Shown here one piece after another: positions 16,253 to 27,417 of a DNA stretch of 64,000 nt. A model generated the notes under the pieces. It was given only the letters and a program-made list of their open reading frames with translations. It was not told the origin of the DNA and ran no database searches. How positions within the stretch are numbered: position 1 is the first letter of the stretch; every line of letters starts with the position of its first letter. Source of the DNA: Caballeronia sp. TF1N1 (lineage in GTDB: Bacteria; Pseudomonadota; Gammaproteobacteria; Burkholderiales; Burkholderiaceae); NCBI RefSeq assembly GCF_022878925.1, contig NZ_CP084626.1, forward strand, positions 2,852,001-2,916,000, in the 5' to 3' direction. Position numbers and translations under genes: made by a program.

Positions 16253-18486
16253 ACGTCCAGCGGATCCACTTCCACGTTCCAGCGCAGTACGCCCTTCAGC
16301 GCGCGCAACGCCGGTTGCCACGCGCGCAGGGCGGATTGAAGCGCAGCCCGCGAGCTGCTTTCGAGCAGCAATTGCGCGCGGTGCACGTTGAACACTTTCA
16401 CGATGGTCAGCGGCACGGCATCGTAGACCGTCACGCGGTCCGCGCCCGGCAAGGGCGCGAAGGCGGCCGCCGCCTGCCCGAGAAACGCCAGCGCCGCTTC
16501 GAGCGTGCGGCCTTCCGCGCGCAGCATGGCCTGATAGACGAATGGCGGCAGACGCGCATCGCGACGTTCCGCGAGCGTCGCGTTGGCGAATCCCACGTAA
16601 TCCTGCCGCGATAACGCCTGATACAGCGCGTGACGCGGATATCGCGTCTGAATCATCACTTCGCCGGGAAGTCCGGCGCGACCCGCGCGGCCGCTCACCT
16701 GCGTCAGTTGCGCGAAAAGCCGTTCGCTTGCGCGAAAGTCGTGAGAAAAAAGCGCGGTGTCGGCGTTCAGGACACCCACGAGCGTCACACGGCGGAAGTC
16801 GTGGCCCTTCGCGATCATCTGCGTGCCGACGAGAATATCGACCTCGCCTGCATGGACATCCGAGAAAAGCGCCTGCGCGCTGCCCTTGCGCCGCGTGCTG
16901 TCCGCGTCGATGCGCAACACCCGTGCGCCGGGAACCACGCTCGCGAGTGTTTCTTCCACGCGTTGCGTGCCGCGTCCCATTGGCGCGATATCGATGTTGC
17001 CGCATTCCGGGCATGCCTTTGGAATGCGCGATTCCCAGCCGCAATGGTGACAGCGCAACGCGCGCTCGGGCTTGTGAAGCACGGCGTAGGCGCTGCATCG
17101 CGGACAGCCCGCGACCCAGCCGCAGGCGTCGCACGACAGAATCGGCGCATAGCCGCGCCGATTCAGGAACACGAGACTCTGCTCGCCGCGTTCCAGGCGC
17201 GCCTTCAGCGCTGCGATGAGCGGGCCCGACAAGCCTTCCACGGACGCGCGCCCGCGCTGCCTTTCCTCTTCGAGATCGATGAGCCGCACGCTTGGCAACG
17301 CCGCATCGGCGACGGCGCGGCGCTTGAGCGTCAGGCGCGTGTAGCGGCCCTGCTCCGCCTGCCACCAGGTTTCGAGCGATGGCGTCGCCGACCCGAGCAC
17401 GACGGGAATACCAAGCTGCTTCGCCCGATAGATGGCCAGATCGCGCGCGGAATAACGCAAGCCTTCTTGCTGCTTGTACGCCGGGTCGTGCTCTTCATCG
17501 ACGACGATCATCGCCAGTTTTGGCTGCGACGCGAGGATCGCGAGGCGCGTGCCAAGCACGATGCGCGCGCTTCCCGTGTGTGCCGCGAGCCAGTTGCGGG
17601 CGCGTTCGCCCTCGGCAAGACCGCTGTGCATCGTGACGATGGAACCGGGCGCAAGCATCGAAAAACGATTGCGGAACGCCGCCTCGAACTGCGGTGTCAG
17701 GTTGATTTCGGGCACGAGCACGAGCGCCTGCGCATCCGCTTGTCTGGCGAGCAGCGCGGCAAGCGCGTGCAGATAAACCTCGGTCTTGCCGCTGCCCGTC
17801 ACGCCGTGCAGCAGAAATGGCGCGAAGCCTTGCGCGCTCGCGATGGCATCGACGGCTTCGCGTTGCTCGTCGGTCAGGCGCGGCGGCGCTTCGGTCGCCG
17901 CGAGCGTCGGCGCGTGATCCGCCGGCGATGCGTTTTCAACGCTTTCGATCCAGCCGCGCGTCAGCCATTCGTCGAAAGTCGCGCTTGCTTTGGGATGTAC
18001 GGCGCGCGCTTCGGACAAACCCAGCGTCTCGCTCGATCCCAGCGCTTCCACCAGCCGCCGCAACGCGCTCGCCCGAGCGGGCAAGGCATCCGGAAGTTCG
18101 GCTCGTCCGGCTGCCAGCATGCGGTAACGCGGCTCGACCGCGAATAGGCGGTTCCAGCGCGATGCGTCGCGAAGAGCTTGCGGCAAAGCGGGCAGCGCAA
18201 CTTCGCCGAGCCCGCGTTGATAGTATTCCGCCGCGAACGTCGCGAGCCCGATCCATTCGGCGGAAAGCGGCGCGCAGGCATCGCAGATGGCGCTTACGTG
18301 GCGCAGTTTGTCGGCGGGGACGTCGGTTGAGGTCGCGATTTCGCAGATGAGCCCAACGACGTCGCGCCGCCCGAACGGCACCTGCACCAACGAGCCGACC
18401 ACAGGCTCGACGTCGAGTTGATAGACGTAATCGAACAGCACGGACATCGGCTGATCGATAGCGACGCGCACAAAGAGGCCGCTCAT
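16249..18486 (-). CDS. priA: Primosomal replication restart helicase PriA
   Basis: The protein has 745 residues, starting at MSGLFVRVAIDQPMS; an in-frame ATG nine codons upstream adds nothing family-like. The N-terminal DNA-binding domain is followed by a superfamily-2 helicase core with Walker A LLHGVTGSGKTEVYL (about residue 230) and DEEHD (VVDEEHDPAYKQQ). The inserted zinc-binding region has eight cysteines (CDACGWVAGCPRC ... CHHCGWESRIPKACPECG, about 448-500). PriA recognises stalled forks and D-loops and reloads the replisome. It is monocistronic and convergent with the 51-residue ORF. Confidence 0.97.
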   Translation of the reverse strand: MSGLFVRVAIDQPMSVLFDYVYQLDVEPVVGSLVQVPFGRRDVVGLICEIATSTDVPADKLRHVSAICDACAPLSAEWIGLATFAAEYYQRGLGEVALPALPQALRDASRWNRLFAVEPRYRMLAAGRAELPDALPARASALRRLVEALGSSETLGLSEARAVHPKASATFDEWLTRGWIESVENASPADHAPTLAATEAPPRLTDEQREAVDAIASAQGFAPFLLHGVTGSGKTEVYLHALAALLARQADAQALVLVPEINLTPQFEAAFRNRFSMLAPGSIVTMHSGLAEGERARNWLAAHTGSARIVLGTRLAILASQPKLAMIVVDEEHDPAYKQQEGLRYSARDLAIYRAKQLGIPVVLGSATPSLETWWQAEQGRYTRLTLKRRAVADAALPSVRLIDLEEERQRGRASVEGLSGPLIAALKARLERGEQSLVFLNRRGYAPILSCDACGWVAGCPRCSAYAVLHKPERALRCHHCGWESRIPKACPECGNIDIAPMGRGTQRVEETLASVVPGARVLRIDADSTRRKGSAQALFSDVHAGEVDILVGTQMIAKGHDFRRVTLVGVLNADTALFSHDFRASERLFAQLTQVSGRAGRAGLPGEVMIQTRYPRHALYQALSRQDYVGFANATLAERRDARLPPFVYQAMLRAEGRTLEAALAFLGQAAAAFAPLPGADRVTVYDAVPLTIVKVFNVHRAQLLLESSSRAALQSALRAWQPALRALKGVLRWNVEVDPLDV

Positions 18487-18934
18487 ACCACGCGACGCCT
18501 TTCGGCAAGCCACGGCGGGCTTTCCGACAATGACATCAGGCTTCGCGCGACGAACTTAAAGTAAAACATCAGAATCGCTGGTAAACCGAAGATTATTTTT
18601 AGATTTCCGATGCTTTCCACAGGCCTGTGGATAACTTTGTTGAGAAGTGCATTACGGGCTGCCGCAAACCGTGTCGCCGATCACTTATGTGCGTCGGCCC
18701 ACATTTCGGGCAGACCACAACAAACATTAATGCAAACAGGCACTTACGCAACAAATAGCGACATTTAATTGATCGCGGATGGCGATATGTCTGATGGCGC
18801 GCCGCAACGTACAAAATGTGTATAACTGCTGTCTTGACATCTTTCGATTCCACCAAGGGCGGGCGTTTCAGACAAATCCGACGATTTCTGAAACGCTGCG
18901 CCCGAAGGTATCTCGCTGCACCGCAACATAGCGC
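18487..18934. other. Intergenic region priA / hemE with a perfect DnaA box
   Basis: These 448 bases lack a believable gene; an 85-codon minus-strand frame here has no ribosome-binding site or similarity. TGTGGATAA at 18626-18634 is a perfect DnaA box, in a local palindrome CCACAGGCCTGTGG (18617-18630). At 18857-18903 a long inverted repeat, with arms GGGCGGGCGTTTCAGA and TCTGAAACGCTGCGCCC, could end hemE transcription, though no U-run follows. The AT-rich centre presumably contains the priA promoter. Confidence 0.5.
18857..18903 (-). terminator. Hairpin downstream of hemE
   Basis: Arms of 16-17 bases (18857-18872 and 18887-18903) with one mismatch and a 14-base loop. It starts 32 bases after the hemE stop. 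No clear U-run follows, so it is either a Rho-assisted end or an mRNA-stabilising structure. Confidence 0.45.
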
Positions 18935-20065
18935 TTAGCGTAGTAACGTGGCCGCGCGCATCGCCCGGCTGTGCGAATGGACTTCATCGACCAGCTCGGC
19001 AACGTGTTCGGGCGGCGTGAACTGCGAAATGCCGTGGCCGAGATTGAAGACGTGTCCCGGATGATTGCCGAAGCTTTCCAGCACGCCACGCGCTTCGGCA
19101 CGAATCGCCTCGGGCGGCGCAAACAGTACGCTCGGATCGATATTGCCCTGCAACGCCACGCGAGCGCCCACTTTCTCGCGCGCCGCGCCGAGGTTCACTG
19201 TCCAGTCCAGCCCGACAGCATCCACGCCGATTGACGCGATCTGCTCAAGCCACAACCCGCCGCCCTTCGTGAACGTAATAACCGGGACCCGCGCGCCGTC
19301 GTGCTCGCGCTTGAGGCCTGCGACGACCTTCGCAATGTAGTCGAGCGAGAAGCGCTGATACGCGCCGTCGGCGAGTGCGCCGCCCCAGGTATCGAAGATC
19401 ATGACCGCCTGCGCGCCGGCTTCGATCTGGGCGTTGAGATACGCGACAACCGCTTGCGCGTTCACATCGAGAATGCGGTGCATGAGATCGGGCCGCGAAT
19501 AAGCCATCGATTTCACGGTGCGATGATCGTCCGAGCCGCCGCCTTCCACCATGTAGCACGCAAGCGTCCACGGACTGCCCGAGAAGCCGATGAGCGGTAC
19601 CCGCTGACGGCCTTCCGCGTCGGTGAGCGCGCGGCGAATCTGGCCGACGGCGTCGGTGACATAGCGCAGCGTGGCGTCGATGTCCGGCACGGCCAAGCGC
19701 TTTACGTCGTCTTCGGTGCGTACCGTGCGTTCAAAACGCGGACCTTCGCCTTGCACGAAGTTCAGCCCGAGGCCCATTGCGTCGGGAATGGTGAGGATGT
19801 CGGAGAAGAGGATCGCCGCGTCGAGCGGATAACGTTCGAGCGGCTGAAGCGTCACTTCGGTGGCGTAATCGGGATTCTTCGCAAGACCGAGGAAACTGCC
19901 GGCGCGTGCGCGCGTGGCGTTGTACTCGGGCAGATAGCGCCCGGCCTGACGCATCAGCCAGATTGGCGTGTATTCGGTCGGCTGCCGCAAGAGCGCGCGC
20001 AGAAAGGTGTCGTTCAGAAGAGTGTGGGCCACGGCGCTCGATGCTGAATGCGAGGAATCGTCCAT
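18935..20065 (-). CDS. hemE: Uroporphyrinogen decarboxylase
   Basis: The protein has 376 residues from the ATG at 20065 ([26 protein letters not shown]). Family members in this group start close to AHTLLNDTF, where the codon before AHT is GTG (20032), so that is an alternative start giving 365 residues. The signature [18 protein letters not shown], the active-site loop [12 protein letters not shown] and the [13 protein letters not shown] motif are present. The enzyme removes four acetate carboxyl groups from uroporphyrinogen III to give coproporphyrinogen III in haem synthesis. It is monocistronic and divergent from pheC, about 110 bases away. Confidence 0.96.
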   Translation of the reverse strand: MDDSSHSASSAVAHTLLNDTFLRALLRQPTEYTPIWLMRQAGRYLPEYNATRARAGSFLGLAKNPDYATEVTLQPLERYPLDAAILFSDILTIPDAMGLGLNFVQGEGPRFERTVRTEDDVKRLAVPDIDATLRYVTDAVGQIRRALTDAEGRQRVPLIGFSGSPWTLACYMVEGGGSDDHRTVKSMAYSRPDLMHRILDVNAQAVVAYLNAQIEAGAQAVMIFDTWGGALADGAYQRFSLDYIAKVVAGLKREHDGARVPVITFTKGGGLWLEQIASIGVDAVGLDWTVNLGAAREKVGARVALQGNIDPSVLFAPPEAIRAEARGVLESFGNHPGHVFNLGHGISQFTPPEHVAELVDEVHSHSRAMRAATLLR

Positions 20066-20173
20066 TCTACCGGACGATGCGCGCGTCATCGGCGGCTGAG
20101 AGTGATGTTCAGACTCACGCGCGCTCGTTATGATCGACGGCGGCAACCAACACGAATAGAACACGGAGAATCG

Positions 20174-21013
20174 ATGAAACGCGCGTTTTTAACGTCCATT
20201 AGTGTCGCAATCGCCGTCTTTGCCGGGTCGATGTCCACCACCGCACTTGCTCAAACGGTGCAGGCGGGAAGTGTCGGCACCGTGCCCGCGCCTCCGCCGC
20301 CCGTCGCGCCTCCCACACGGCTCGACGACATCCTCGGGCGCCACACGCTGCGCGTCTGCACGACCGGCGACTACAAGCCGTACACGTTCCTGCGTACGGA
20401 CGGACAGTTCGAAGGCATCGATATCGACCTGGCGGAAAGCCTCGCGAAGTCGCTTGGCGCCAAGGCCGAATACGTGAAGACTTCGTGGTCGAACCTGATG
20501 AACGATTTCATCGACAAGTGCGATATCGCGGTCGGCGGCGTATCGACGACACTCGACCGGCAGAAGCGCGCCTTCTTCACCGCGCCATATATGGAGGACG
20601 GCAAAACGCCAATTGTCCGCTGCGATGACGTGGACAACTACCAGACCGTCGAACAGATCGATCAGCCGAACGTGCGCACGATCGTGAATCCCGGCGGCAC
20701 GAACGAGCGCTTTGCCAAGCAGTTCTTCCCGCATTCGCAGTTGATCGAGTACCCGGACAACGTCACGATCTTCAAGCAGATTCTGGACGGCAAGGCAGAT
20801 GTCATGGTCACGGATGCCTCGGAAACGCTGCTTCAGCAGAAGCTCAATCCAGGCCTATGCACCGTGCATCCGGACAAACCGTTCCAGTTCGGCGAAAAGG
20901 CGTATCTGCTGCCGCGCGGCGATGTCGTCTGGCAGCAGTACGTCGACCAGTGGTTGCACCTCGCGCGCGGTTCGGGCGAGTTTCAGGCTGTAGTGGACAA
21001 GTGGCTCAAATGA
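20174..21013 (+). CDS. pheC: Periplasmic cyclohexadienyl (arogenate/prephenate) dehydratase
   Basis: The protein has 279 residues with a signal peptide ([26 protein letters not shown]). The mature part has the solute-binding-protein fold but matches PheC rather than transporters. The segments [56 protein letters not shown] and AYLLPRGD follow the Pseudomonas enzyme closely. PheC evolved from amino-acid-binding proteins and converts arogenate or prephenate to phenylalanine or phenylpyruvate in the periplasm. There are no ABC permease or ATPase genes beside it, which supports the enzyme call. A polar-amino-acid binding protein is the alternative. CGGAGAA precedes the ATG. Confidence 0.82.
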   Translation: MKRAFLTSISVAIAVFAGSMSTTALAQTVQAGSVGTVPAPPPPVAPPTRLDDILGRHTLRVCTTGDYKPYTFLRTDGQFEGIDIDLAESLAKSLGAKAEYVKTSWSNLMNDFIDKCDIAVGGVSTTLDRQKRAFFTAPYMEDGKTPIVRCDDVDNYQTVEQIDQPNVRTIVNPGGTNERFAKQFFPHSQLIEYPDNVTIFKQILDGKADVMVTDASETLLQQKLNPGLCTVHPDKPFQFGEKAYLLPRGDVVWQQYVDQWLHLARGSGEFQAVVDKWLK

Positions 21014-21017
21014 ACAA

Positions 21018-21965
21018 TCAGCGCGCGGCGCGCAACCACTCGCCTGCGCGCTCGCCGATTCGACGCAGCCAGGCAAGCGCGGCTTCGGATCGCGGATGCA
21101 TGCGGCCAAAGCCGTGCGTCATGTCCGCGGCGTCGATTAATTCGACGCGGCCGCCGTTGGTTTCGAGGAAGCGCTTGAGTTCGTGGGCATCGTCGTAAAG
21201 CGGGTCGTAGGCTGCCGCGACGATCAACGCGGGCGCAGGCGTCCGCTCGAACGGCTCGGCGAGCGGAAAGGCGCGCACGTCATGGGCGTCGGGCATCACG
21301 CCGGACAGGAACTGAGTCCAATACCACTTCATCTCGTCGTTGGTGAGGCCGGGGCCGTTCGCGTTTGCAAGACAGCTCGCGCTCTCGAATTGCCGCCGCA
21401 TCACCGGATACAGCAGAAGCTGGAGACTGACGAGACCGGCCACGCGCTCGTTCGCGCCGCGCGCCGCGACCACCGAGAGATGCGCACCCGCGCTATCGCC
21501 ACCGACAGCCAGCCGGTCCGTCGCGAAGCCAAGCCGCGAACGATGTTCGGCGAGCCAGATCAGCGCGTCGAGGGCATCTTCGCAAGGCGCGGGAAATGGA
21601 TGCTCCGGCGCCAGCCGATAATCGACGCTCGCGACTGCGCACTGCGAGTCGCGCGCGAGGCGGGCGACCAGCGCATCATGCGTCTCGATATCGCCGACCA
21701 CCCAGCCACCGCCGTGAAAGTAGACGATTAGCGGCAGCGGACCGTTCGCCGACTTCGGCTTATAGATGCGCGTGGCAAGCGTGCGCCCGGCAAGCGGAAT
21801 CTCGATGTCCTCGACGAAAATGGTTTCGTCCGGCGCCGGGGCGTAGGCTTTCGCCACTTCGCTGAAGCGCTCGCGCACTGCCTTCGCGTCGGCATCGGGA
21901 CCGAGCGGCGGAAAAGCTTCGGCGACGGTGGCGTAGTAGCGAAGCAGAGCGGCGTCAATGGTCAT
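21018..21965 (-). CDS. Alpha/beta-hydrolase of the hormone-sensitive-lipase family
   Basis: The protein has 315 residues from the ATG at 21965, with GGAGA five bases before it. It shows the family oxyanion-hole motif HGGGW (IVYFHGGGWVVGD), the nucleophile elbow GDSAGAH, and the acid and histidine near the end (AAYDPLYDDAHELKR and DMTHGFGRMH). It should be a cytoplasmic carboxylesterase acting on short acyl esters. It converges on pheC with only four bases between the stops. Natural substrate unknown. Confidence 0.9.
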   Translation of the reverse strand: MTIDAALLRYYATVAEAFPPLGPDADAKAVRERFSEVAKAYAPAPDETIFVEDIEIPLAGRTLATRIYKPKSANGPLPLIVYFHGGGWVVGDIETHDALVARLARDSQCAVASVDYRLAPEHPFPAPCEDALDALIWLAEHRSRLGFATDRLAVGGDSAGAHLSVVAARGANERVAGLVSLQLLLYPVMRRQFESASCLANANGPGLTNDEMKWYWTQFLSGVMPDAHDVRAFPLAEPFERTPAPALIVAAAYDPLYDDAHELKRFLETNGGRVELIDAADMTHGFGRMHPRSEAALAWLRRIGERAGEWLRAAR

Positions 21966-22195
21966 ACGAGTCTCCAAGTGCGTCTTTTACAGGAAGTTTT
22001 GGCGGTTCAGGCCGAATGAGTATCGATTTCATACGTGCGCCCGTTCGATTTTCCCGGAAAATGCCGATTAACGCAGCGGCCCATATAACCGGAAAAACTC
22101 CGGGAGTTTTAGCGGATCGAATAAATCAGCTTAATAACTGACAATATCTGCACGGCTTTATACGCATCCGCGACCGAAAATTTAACGAGAGCCTT
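21966..22195. promoter_or_regulatory. Upstream region of the esterase gene with two palindromes
   Basis: AT-rich, without a gene. Two short perfect inverted repeats are visible: TTTTCC-C-GGAAAA at 22049-22061 and AAAACTC-CGG-GAGTTTT at 22094-22110. Either could be an operator for the leftward esterase or for a rightward transcript. CTGACA with TATACG 15 bases later (22137-22163) is a weak candidate promoter for the RNA-like element that follows. Confidence 0.4.
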
Positions 22196-22200
22196 ATGGG

Positions 22201-22467
22201 ACGGGGGTTACAACCTGAAACACTTTGTTACGGCGGGTCAGAATCAATTCGCCCACAATCTGTTCAAACGGTTTCAACACGGATGTGTCCGGGCGCGCGG
22301 TTGCAAATGCGGCGTTTTCCGGTGGTCGCCTTGGGCGAATCTCTGAAAGGGGCATCAGTGTTGGGATCGTTCTTCGATTTGACGTTGAATCGAATCCCAC
22401 CTTTGGTCTCCTCGCGCTAACCCCGTAGCGTGTGGTTTTTAGCGGGCTCCAGGCCCGCTTTTTTTTC
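22201..22467 (+). ncRNA. Candidate structured small RNA
   Basis: No convincing protein is encoded, yet the plus strand shows nested long-range complementarity. ACGGGGGTTA (22201-22210) pairs with TAACCCCGT (22418-22426). CAGA plus ATTCGCCCA (22247-22255) pairs with TGGGCGAAT (22332-22340) plus CTCTG. AAAGG and TGGGAT (22346-22367) pair with ATCCCA and CCTTT near 22394-22404. It ends in a textbook intrinsic terminator (22441-22467) for which no plus-strand gene exists. The size is about 265 nt. It was not matched to 6S RNA, tmRNA, RNase P or SRP RNA by eye, but 6S RNA cannot be excluded. The promoter is only weakly visible. Confidence 0.45.
22441..22467 (+). terminator. Strong plus-strand intrinsic terminator
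   Basis: AGCGGGC-TCCAG-GCCCGCT, a perfect 7-bp stem, followed directly by eight T residues on the plus strand. The nearest upstream plus-strand gene (pheC) ends 1.4 kb away beyond a minus-strand gene, so this must end some transcript within the gap. Confidence 0.85.
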
Positions 22468-22566
22468 GCCTGCACAAACGTTTGCGCTAGTTGCGAGTTT
22501 CGCAGCCGAACGTTTCGTGCCATGACAGGAAGGGAGCGCGTAATAGCGCTCCCTTCGTCGTTTCAA

Positions 22567-24297
22567 TTACGCCGTTTTGGCTTCCGCAAGCTTCAGGTCG
22601 TCGATCATCTGCGCGCGCATCACAAACTTCTGGACCTTGCCTGTTACCGTCATCGGCAATTCGTCGACGAACCGGATGTATCGCGGAATCTTGTAGTGCG
22701 CGATTTGTCCTTGGCAAAAGTCGCGGATCTCGTCGGCGCTGGCCATCTCGCCCGGACGCAGCACGACCCAGGCGCACACCTCCTCGCCATACTTTTCGTC
22801 CGGGACGCCGAACACCTGCACCGACTGCACCTTCGGATGGCGGAACAAGAATTCCTCGATCTCGCGCGGATAGACGTTCTCGCCGCCGCGAATCAGCATG
22901 TCCTTCAGGCGTCCGACGATGTTGCAGTACCCTTCGGCGTCGAGCGTCGCGAGGTCGCCGGTGTGCATCCAGCCATCGACGATTGCCTCGCGCGTCTTTG
23001 CGTCGTCGCCCCAGTAGCCTTTCATCACCGAATAGCCGCGCGTGCACAGTTCGCCCGTCTGGCCGACCGGCACGATTTCGCCGAGCGGGTCGATGATCTT
23101 CACCTCCAGATGCGGCTGAACGCGCCCGACAGTGGTCGTGCGTTTGTCGAGCGGGTCGGTGGTCGAGCTTTGAAACGAAACGGGACTTGTCTCCGTCATG
23201 CCGTAAGCGATCGTGATCTCGTCCAAATGCATGGTGGAGACCACACGCTTCATCGTTTCGATGGGGCACGGCGAGCCCGCCATGATGCCCGTGCGCAGCC
23301 GGCTCAAGTCGTAATTCGCGAACTCGGGATGATCGAGCTCGGCGATAAACATCGTCGGCACGCCGTGTAGCGCCGTGCAACGCTCCTCGTGCACGGCGGC
23401 GAGCGTCGCGGCGGGATCGAATGCCTCGCCGGGGAACACCATCGCGCAGCCGGTCGATACGCAAGCCAGCACCGCGAGCACCATGCCGAAGCAGTGGTAA
23501 AGCGGCACGGGAATGCACAGCGAGTCGTTCTCGGTGAGGCGCATGGCCATCGCGATATAGCGCGCGTTGTTCACCACGTTCCGATGCGTAAGCGTCGCGC
23601 CCTTCGGATTGCCCGTCGTGCCGCTCGTGAACTGCACGTTGATCGCTTCGTCGGCGGCGAGTTTGGCTTCGAGCGCATCGAGCTTGGCGGTATCGACGAG
23701 CGCGCGGCCTTCTTCCATCAACGCGTCGAAGTTGAGCATGCCGGGCGTCTTGCCTTCGCCCATTCGGATGATGGCGCGCAGGTCCGGCAGCTTCGCCGCA
23801 TTTAGCGCGTTCGGTTGCGCATGGGCGAGCTCCGGCGCGAGCGTCTGCAACATCTCCAGATATTTCGACGACTTGAACTGCTCCGCCGCGACGATCGCCT
23901 TGCAGCCGACCTTGTTCAGTGCGTATTCCAGTTCGGCAAGCCGATAAGCCGGATTGATATTCACCAGCACCGCGCCGATGCGCGCCGTCGCAAATTGCGT
24001 CAGCAGCCATTCCGCGCGATTCGGCGACCAGATGCCGACGCGGTCGCCTGCTTCGATGCCAAGCGCAAGCAAGCCGCTCGCAAGCACGTCGATCTCGTCG
24101 GCGAACTCACGCCAGGTCCAGCGGATGTTCTGCTCACGAAACACGACAGCGGGACGCCCGGGAAAGCGGCGCGCGGTATCGAGAAGAAAGCGCGAAACGG
24201 TGGCGTCGCTCAAGGGCGTGTCGGTCGCGCCGCGGACGTAGGAAAGACCGTCACGCGGTTCGACTTGCGCGCTGGCCTGCGTCGGTTGAGTTGCCAT
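22567..24297 (-). CDS. AMP-forming acyl-CoA synthetase
   Basis: The protein has 576 residues. The adenylate-forming signatures are intact: the ATP loop [24 protein letters not shown], the TGD hinge in [10 protein letters not shown] and [23 protein letters not shown]. The catalytic lysine near the C-terminus lies in [13 protein letters not shown]. Length and pattern fit medium/long-chain fatty-acyl-CoA ligases, which activate carboxylic acids to CoA thioesters with AMP and pyrophosphate release. The acid used is not evident. It lies downstream of the atp operon terminator and is monocistronic. Confidence 0.9.
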   Translation of the reverse strand: MATQPTQASAQVEPRDGLSYVRGATDTPLSDATVSRFLLDTARRFPGRPAVVFREQNIRWTWREFADEIDVLASGLLALGIEAGDRVGIWSPNRAEWLLTQFATARIGAVLVNINPAYRLAELEYALNKVGCKAIVAAEQFKSSKYLEMLQTLAPELAHAQPNALNAAKLPDLRAIIRMGEGKTPGMLNFDALMEEGRALVDTAKLDALEAKLAADEAINVQFTSGTTGNPKGATLTHRNVVNNARYIAMAMRLTENDSLCIPVPLYHCFGMVLAVLACVSTGCAMVFPGEAFDPAATLAAVHEERCTALHGVPTMFIAELDHPEFANYDLSRLRTGIMAGSPCPIETMKRVVSTMHLDEITIAYGMTETSPVSFQSSTTDPLDKRTTTVGRVQPHLEVKIIDPLGEIVPVGQTGELCTRGYSVMKGYWGDDAKTREAIVDGWMHTGDLATLDAEGYCNIVGRLKDMLIRGGENVYPREIEEFLFRHPKVQSVQVFGVPDEKYGEEVCAWVVLRPGEMASADEIRDFCQGQIAHYKIPRYIRFVDELPMTVTGKVQKFVMRAQMIDDLKLAEAKTA

Positions 24298-24460
24298 CGA
24301 ATGGTCTCCGCTATCGACCGTGCAAGATATACAGCCTCAAGGACGTAGGCTGTTTGGAAGGCTATTTTGCACGGTGGCAAGCGGCGCTGGCATCAAGTGT
24401 TACCCGCAATCGGGGTGCACAACGGTCATGCAGATTTGCCGGTAAGCAACCCGGACTCGC

Positions 24461-24489
24461 CATAAAAAAAGCAGCCCGGAGGCTGCTTT
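24461..24489 (-). terminator. Intrinsic terminator of the atp operon
   Basis: GCAGCC-CGGA-GGCTGC (24471-24486), extended by AAA/TTT pairs; on the minus strand it is followed by seven T residues. It sits 27 bases past the atpC stop. Confidence 0.9.
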
Positions 24490-24515
24490 CTTCGATTCGC
24501 TACAAGCGCGCTGGC

Positions 24516-24941
24516 TTAGTGCTTCGAGCCAAGCTTGCGCAAACGCTGAATGGCGGCGAGCTGTGCCGTTGCGTACGCGAGTTCCGCTTGCGCGGTCGCG
24601 TATTCAAGGTTCGAGCCCGTGTTCTGCAACGCTTCTTCCGCGCGCTTCTTTGCTTGCTCGGCCTTCGCTTCGTCCAGATCGGCGCCGCGAATGGCGGTAT
24701 CGGCAAGAACGGTCACGACGCCCGGCTGAATCTCGAGGATTCCGCCTGCGACGAAAACGAACTCTTCCGAACCGTCTTCCGCTTCGATGCGCACCGCGCC
24801 CGGACGAATGCGCGTGATGAGCGGCGTGTGGCCCGGCAAAATGCCGAGTTCACCTGCTTCGCCCGGTAGCGCGACGAACTTCGCCTGGCCCGAGAAGATC
24901 TGCTCTTCCGCGCTGACGACGTCTACTTTGATGGTTGCCAT
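24516..24941 (-). CDS. atpC: ATP synthase F1 subunit epsilon
   Basis: The protein has 141 residues. The N-terminal beta-sandwich ([43 protein letters not shown]) and the C-terminal helical hairpin are both present. It is part of the rotor stalk and an intrinsic inhibitor of ATP hydrolysis. It is the last gene of the atp operon, 70 bases after atpD and followed by a strong terminator. Confidence 0.97.
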   Translation of the reverse strand: MATIKVDVVSAEEQIFSGQAKFVALPGEAGELGILPGHTPLITRIRPGAVRIEAEDGSEEFVFVAGGILEIQPGVVTVLADTAIRGADLDEAKAEQAKKRAEEALQNTGSNLEYATAQAELAYATAQLAAIQRLRKLGSKH

Positions 24942-25011
24942 ATCGACTCCTGAGCGTATTACGAAGGCGCGGAGTTTTGAGATCCGCGCCCGCTTCGTCT
25001 ACACCCGACCG

Positions 25012-26433
<1,422 letters not shown>

Positions 26434-26450
26434 TCACGCGGTCATCAAGA

Positions 26451-27347
26451 TCAGACCGCAGCGGCGCCGCCGACGATTTCCGACAATTCTTTCGTAATCG
26501 CGGCCTGGCGGCTCTTGTTGTAGACGAGCTGCAGTTCGTTGATCACGGTCTTCGCGTTATCCGACGCGGCCTTCATTGCGACCATGCGCGCCGATTGTTC
26601 CGACGCCATGTTTTCCGCCACCGCCTGATAAACCAGCGCCTCGACGTAGCGCACGAGCAATTCGTCCACCACGGTTTGAGCGTCCGGCTCGTAGATGTAG
26701 TCCCACGAGGTCTTCGGCGTGTCGTTCGCAATCGCGGCTTCGTCTGCCTTCTGCTGCAGATCTTCGGCCGTCAACGGCAGCAATTGCTCGATCACCGCTT
26801 CCTGCTTCATCGTATTGACGAAGCGCGTGTACCCCAGGTACACCGCGTTGATCTTGCCTTCCGAATACAAGTCGAGCTGCACCTTCACCGCGCCGATCAG
26901 CTTTTCCAGATGCGGCGTGTCGCCCAGATGCGTGACTTGCGACACGACCTTGGCGCGCAGCCGGTTCAGGAAGCCGAGACCCTTGGCGCCGATAGCCGAC
27001 GCTTCGATGGACACGCCGGTCTGCTCCAGCTCCTTGATGCGCTGCAACGACGCACGCAGCACGTTCGTGTTCATGCCGCCGCACAAACCCTTGTCGGTCG
27101 TGACGAGGATCAGGCCGGCCGTCTTCGCGCCTTCGTTCTTCACCATGAACGGGTGACGATACTCGGGGTTCGCCGCGCTCATGTGCGCCGCGATTGCACG
27201 GACCTTGTCGGCATACGGACGGGCGGAACGCATGCGCTCCTGGGCGCGGCGCATCTTCGATGCGGCGACCATTTCCATCGCTTTCGTGATCTTGCGCGTG
27301 TTCTGCACGCTCTTGATCTTGCCGCGAATTTCCTTCATTCCAGCCAT
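26451..27347 (-). CDS. atpG: ATP synthase F1 subunit gamma
   Basis: The protein has 298 residues. The N-terminal coiled-coil helix ([33 protein letters not shown]) and the C-terminal partner helix ([37 protein letters not shown]) form the rotating shaft. It has the length expected for betaproteobacteria. The start at 27347 was chosen because [10 protein letters not shown] is the usual beginning. Confidence 0.97.
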   Translation of the reverse strand: MAGMKEIRGKIKSVQNTRKITKAMEMVAASKMRRAQERMRSARPYADKVRAIAAHMSAANPEYRHPFMVKNEGAKTAGLILVTTDKGLCGGMNTNVLRASLQRIKELEQTGVSIEASAIGAKGLGFLNRLRAKVVSQVTHLGDTPHLEKLIGAVKVQLDLYSEGKINAVYLGYTRFVNTMKQEAVIEQLLPLTAEDLQQKADEAAIANDTPKTSWDYIYEPDAQTVVDELLVRYVEALVYQAVAENMASEQSARMVAMKAASDNAKTVINELQLVYNKSRQAAITKELSEIVGGAAAV

Positions 27348-27417
27348 TGCTTACTCCTTGATCGAAGCCGCGCGGTGTTCATCGGTCGATGCACCGCGCG
27401 TTGCTCCTCAGTCCCGA

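Noticed and set aside
18599..18856. 85-codon frame upstream of priA
   Set aside because: No ribosome-binding site or recognisable domain; it covers a DnaA box and promoter-like AT-rich sequence.
22385..22412. tRNA-like T-arm (GAATCGAATCCCACC)
   Set aside because: No anticodon or D arm, no complementary acceptor stem and no CCA at the right position; the bases are better explained by pairing inside the candidate RNA.
22194..22523. 109-codon minus-strand frame between esterase and acyl-CoA synthetase
   Set aside because: It reads through the plus-strand terminator (a Lys-rich stretch) and has no convincing ribosome-binding site. The ending LTRRNKVFQVVTPVP looks protein-like, so a shorter gene from the internal ATG cannot be fully excluded.
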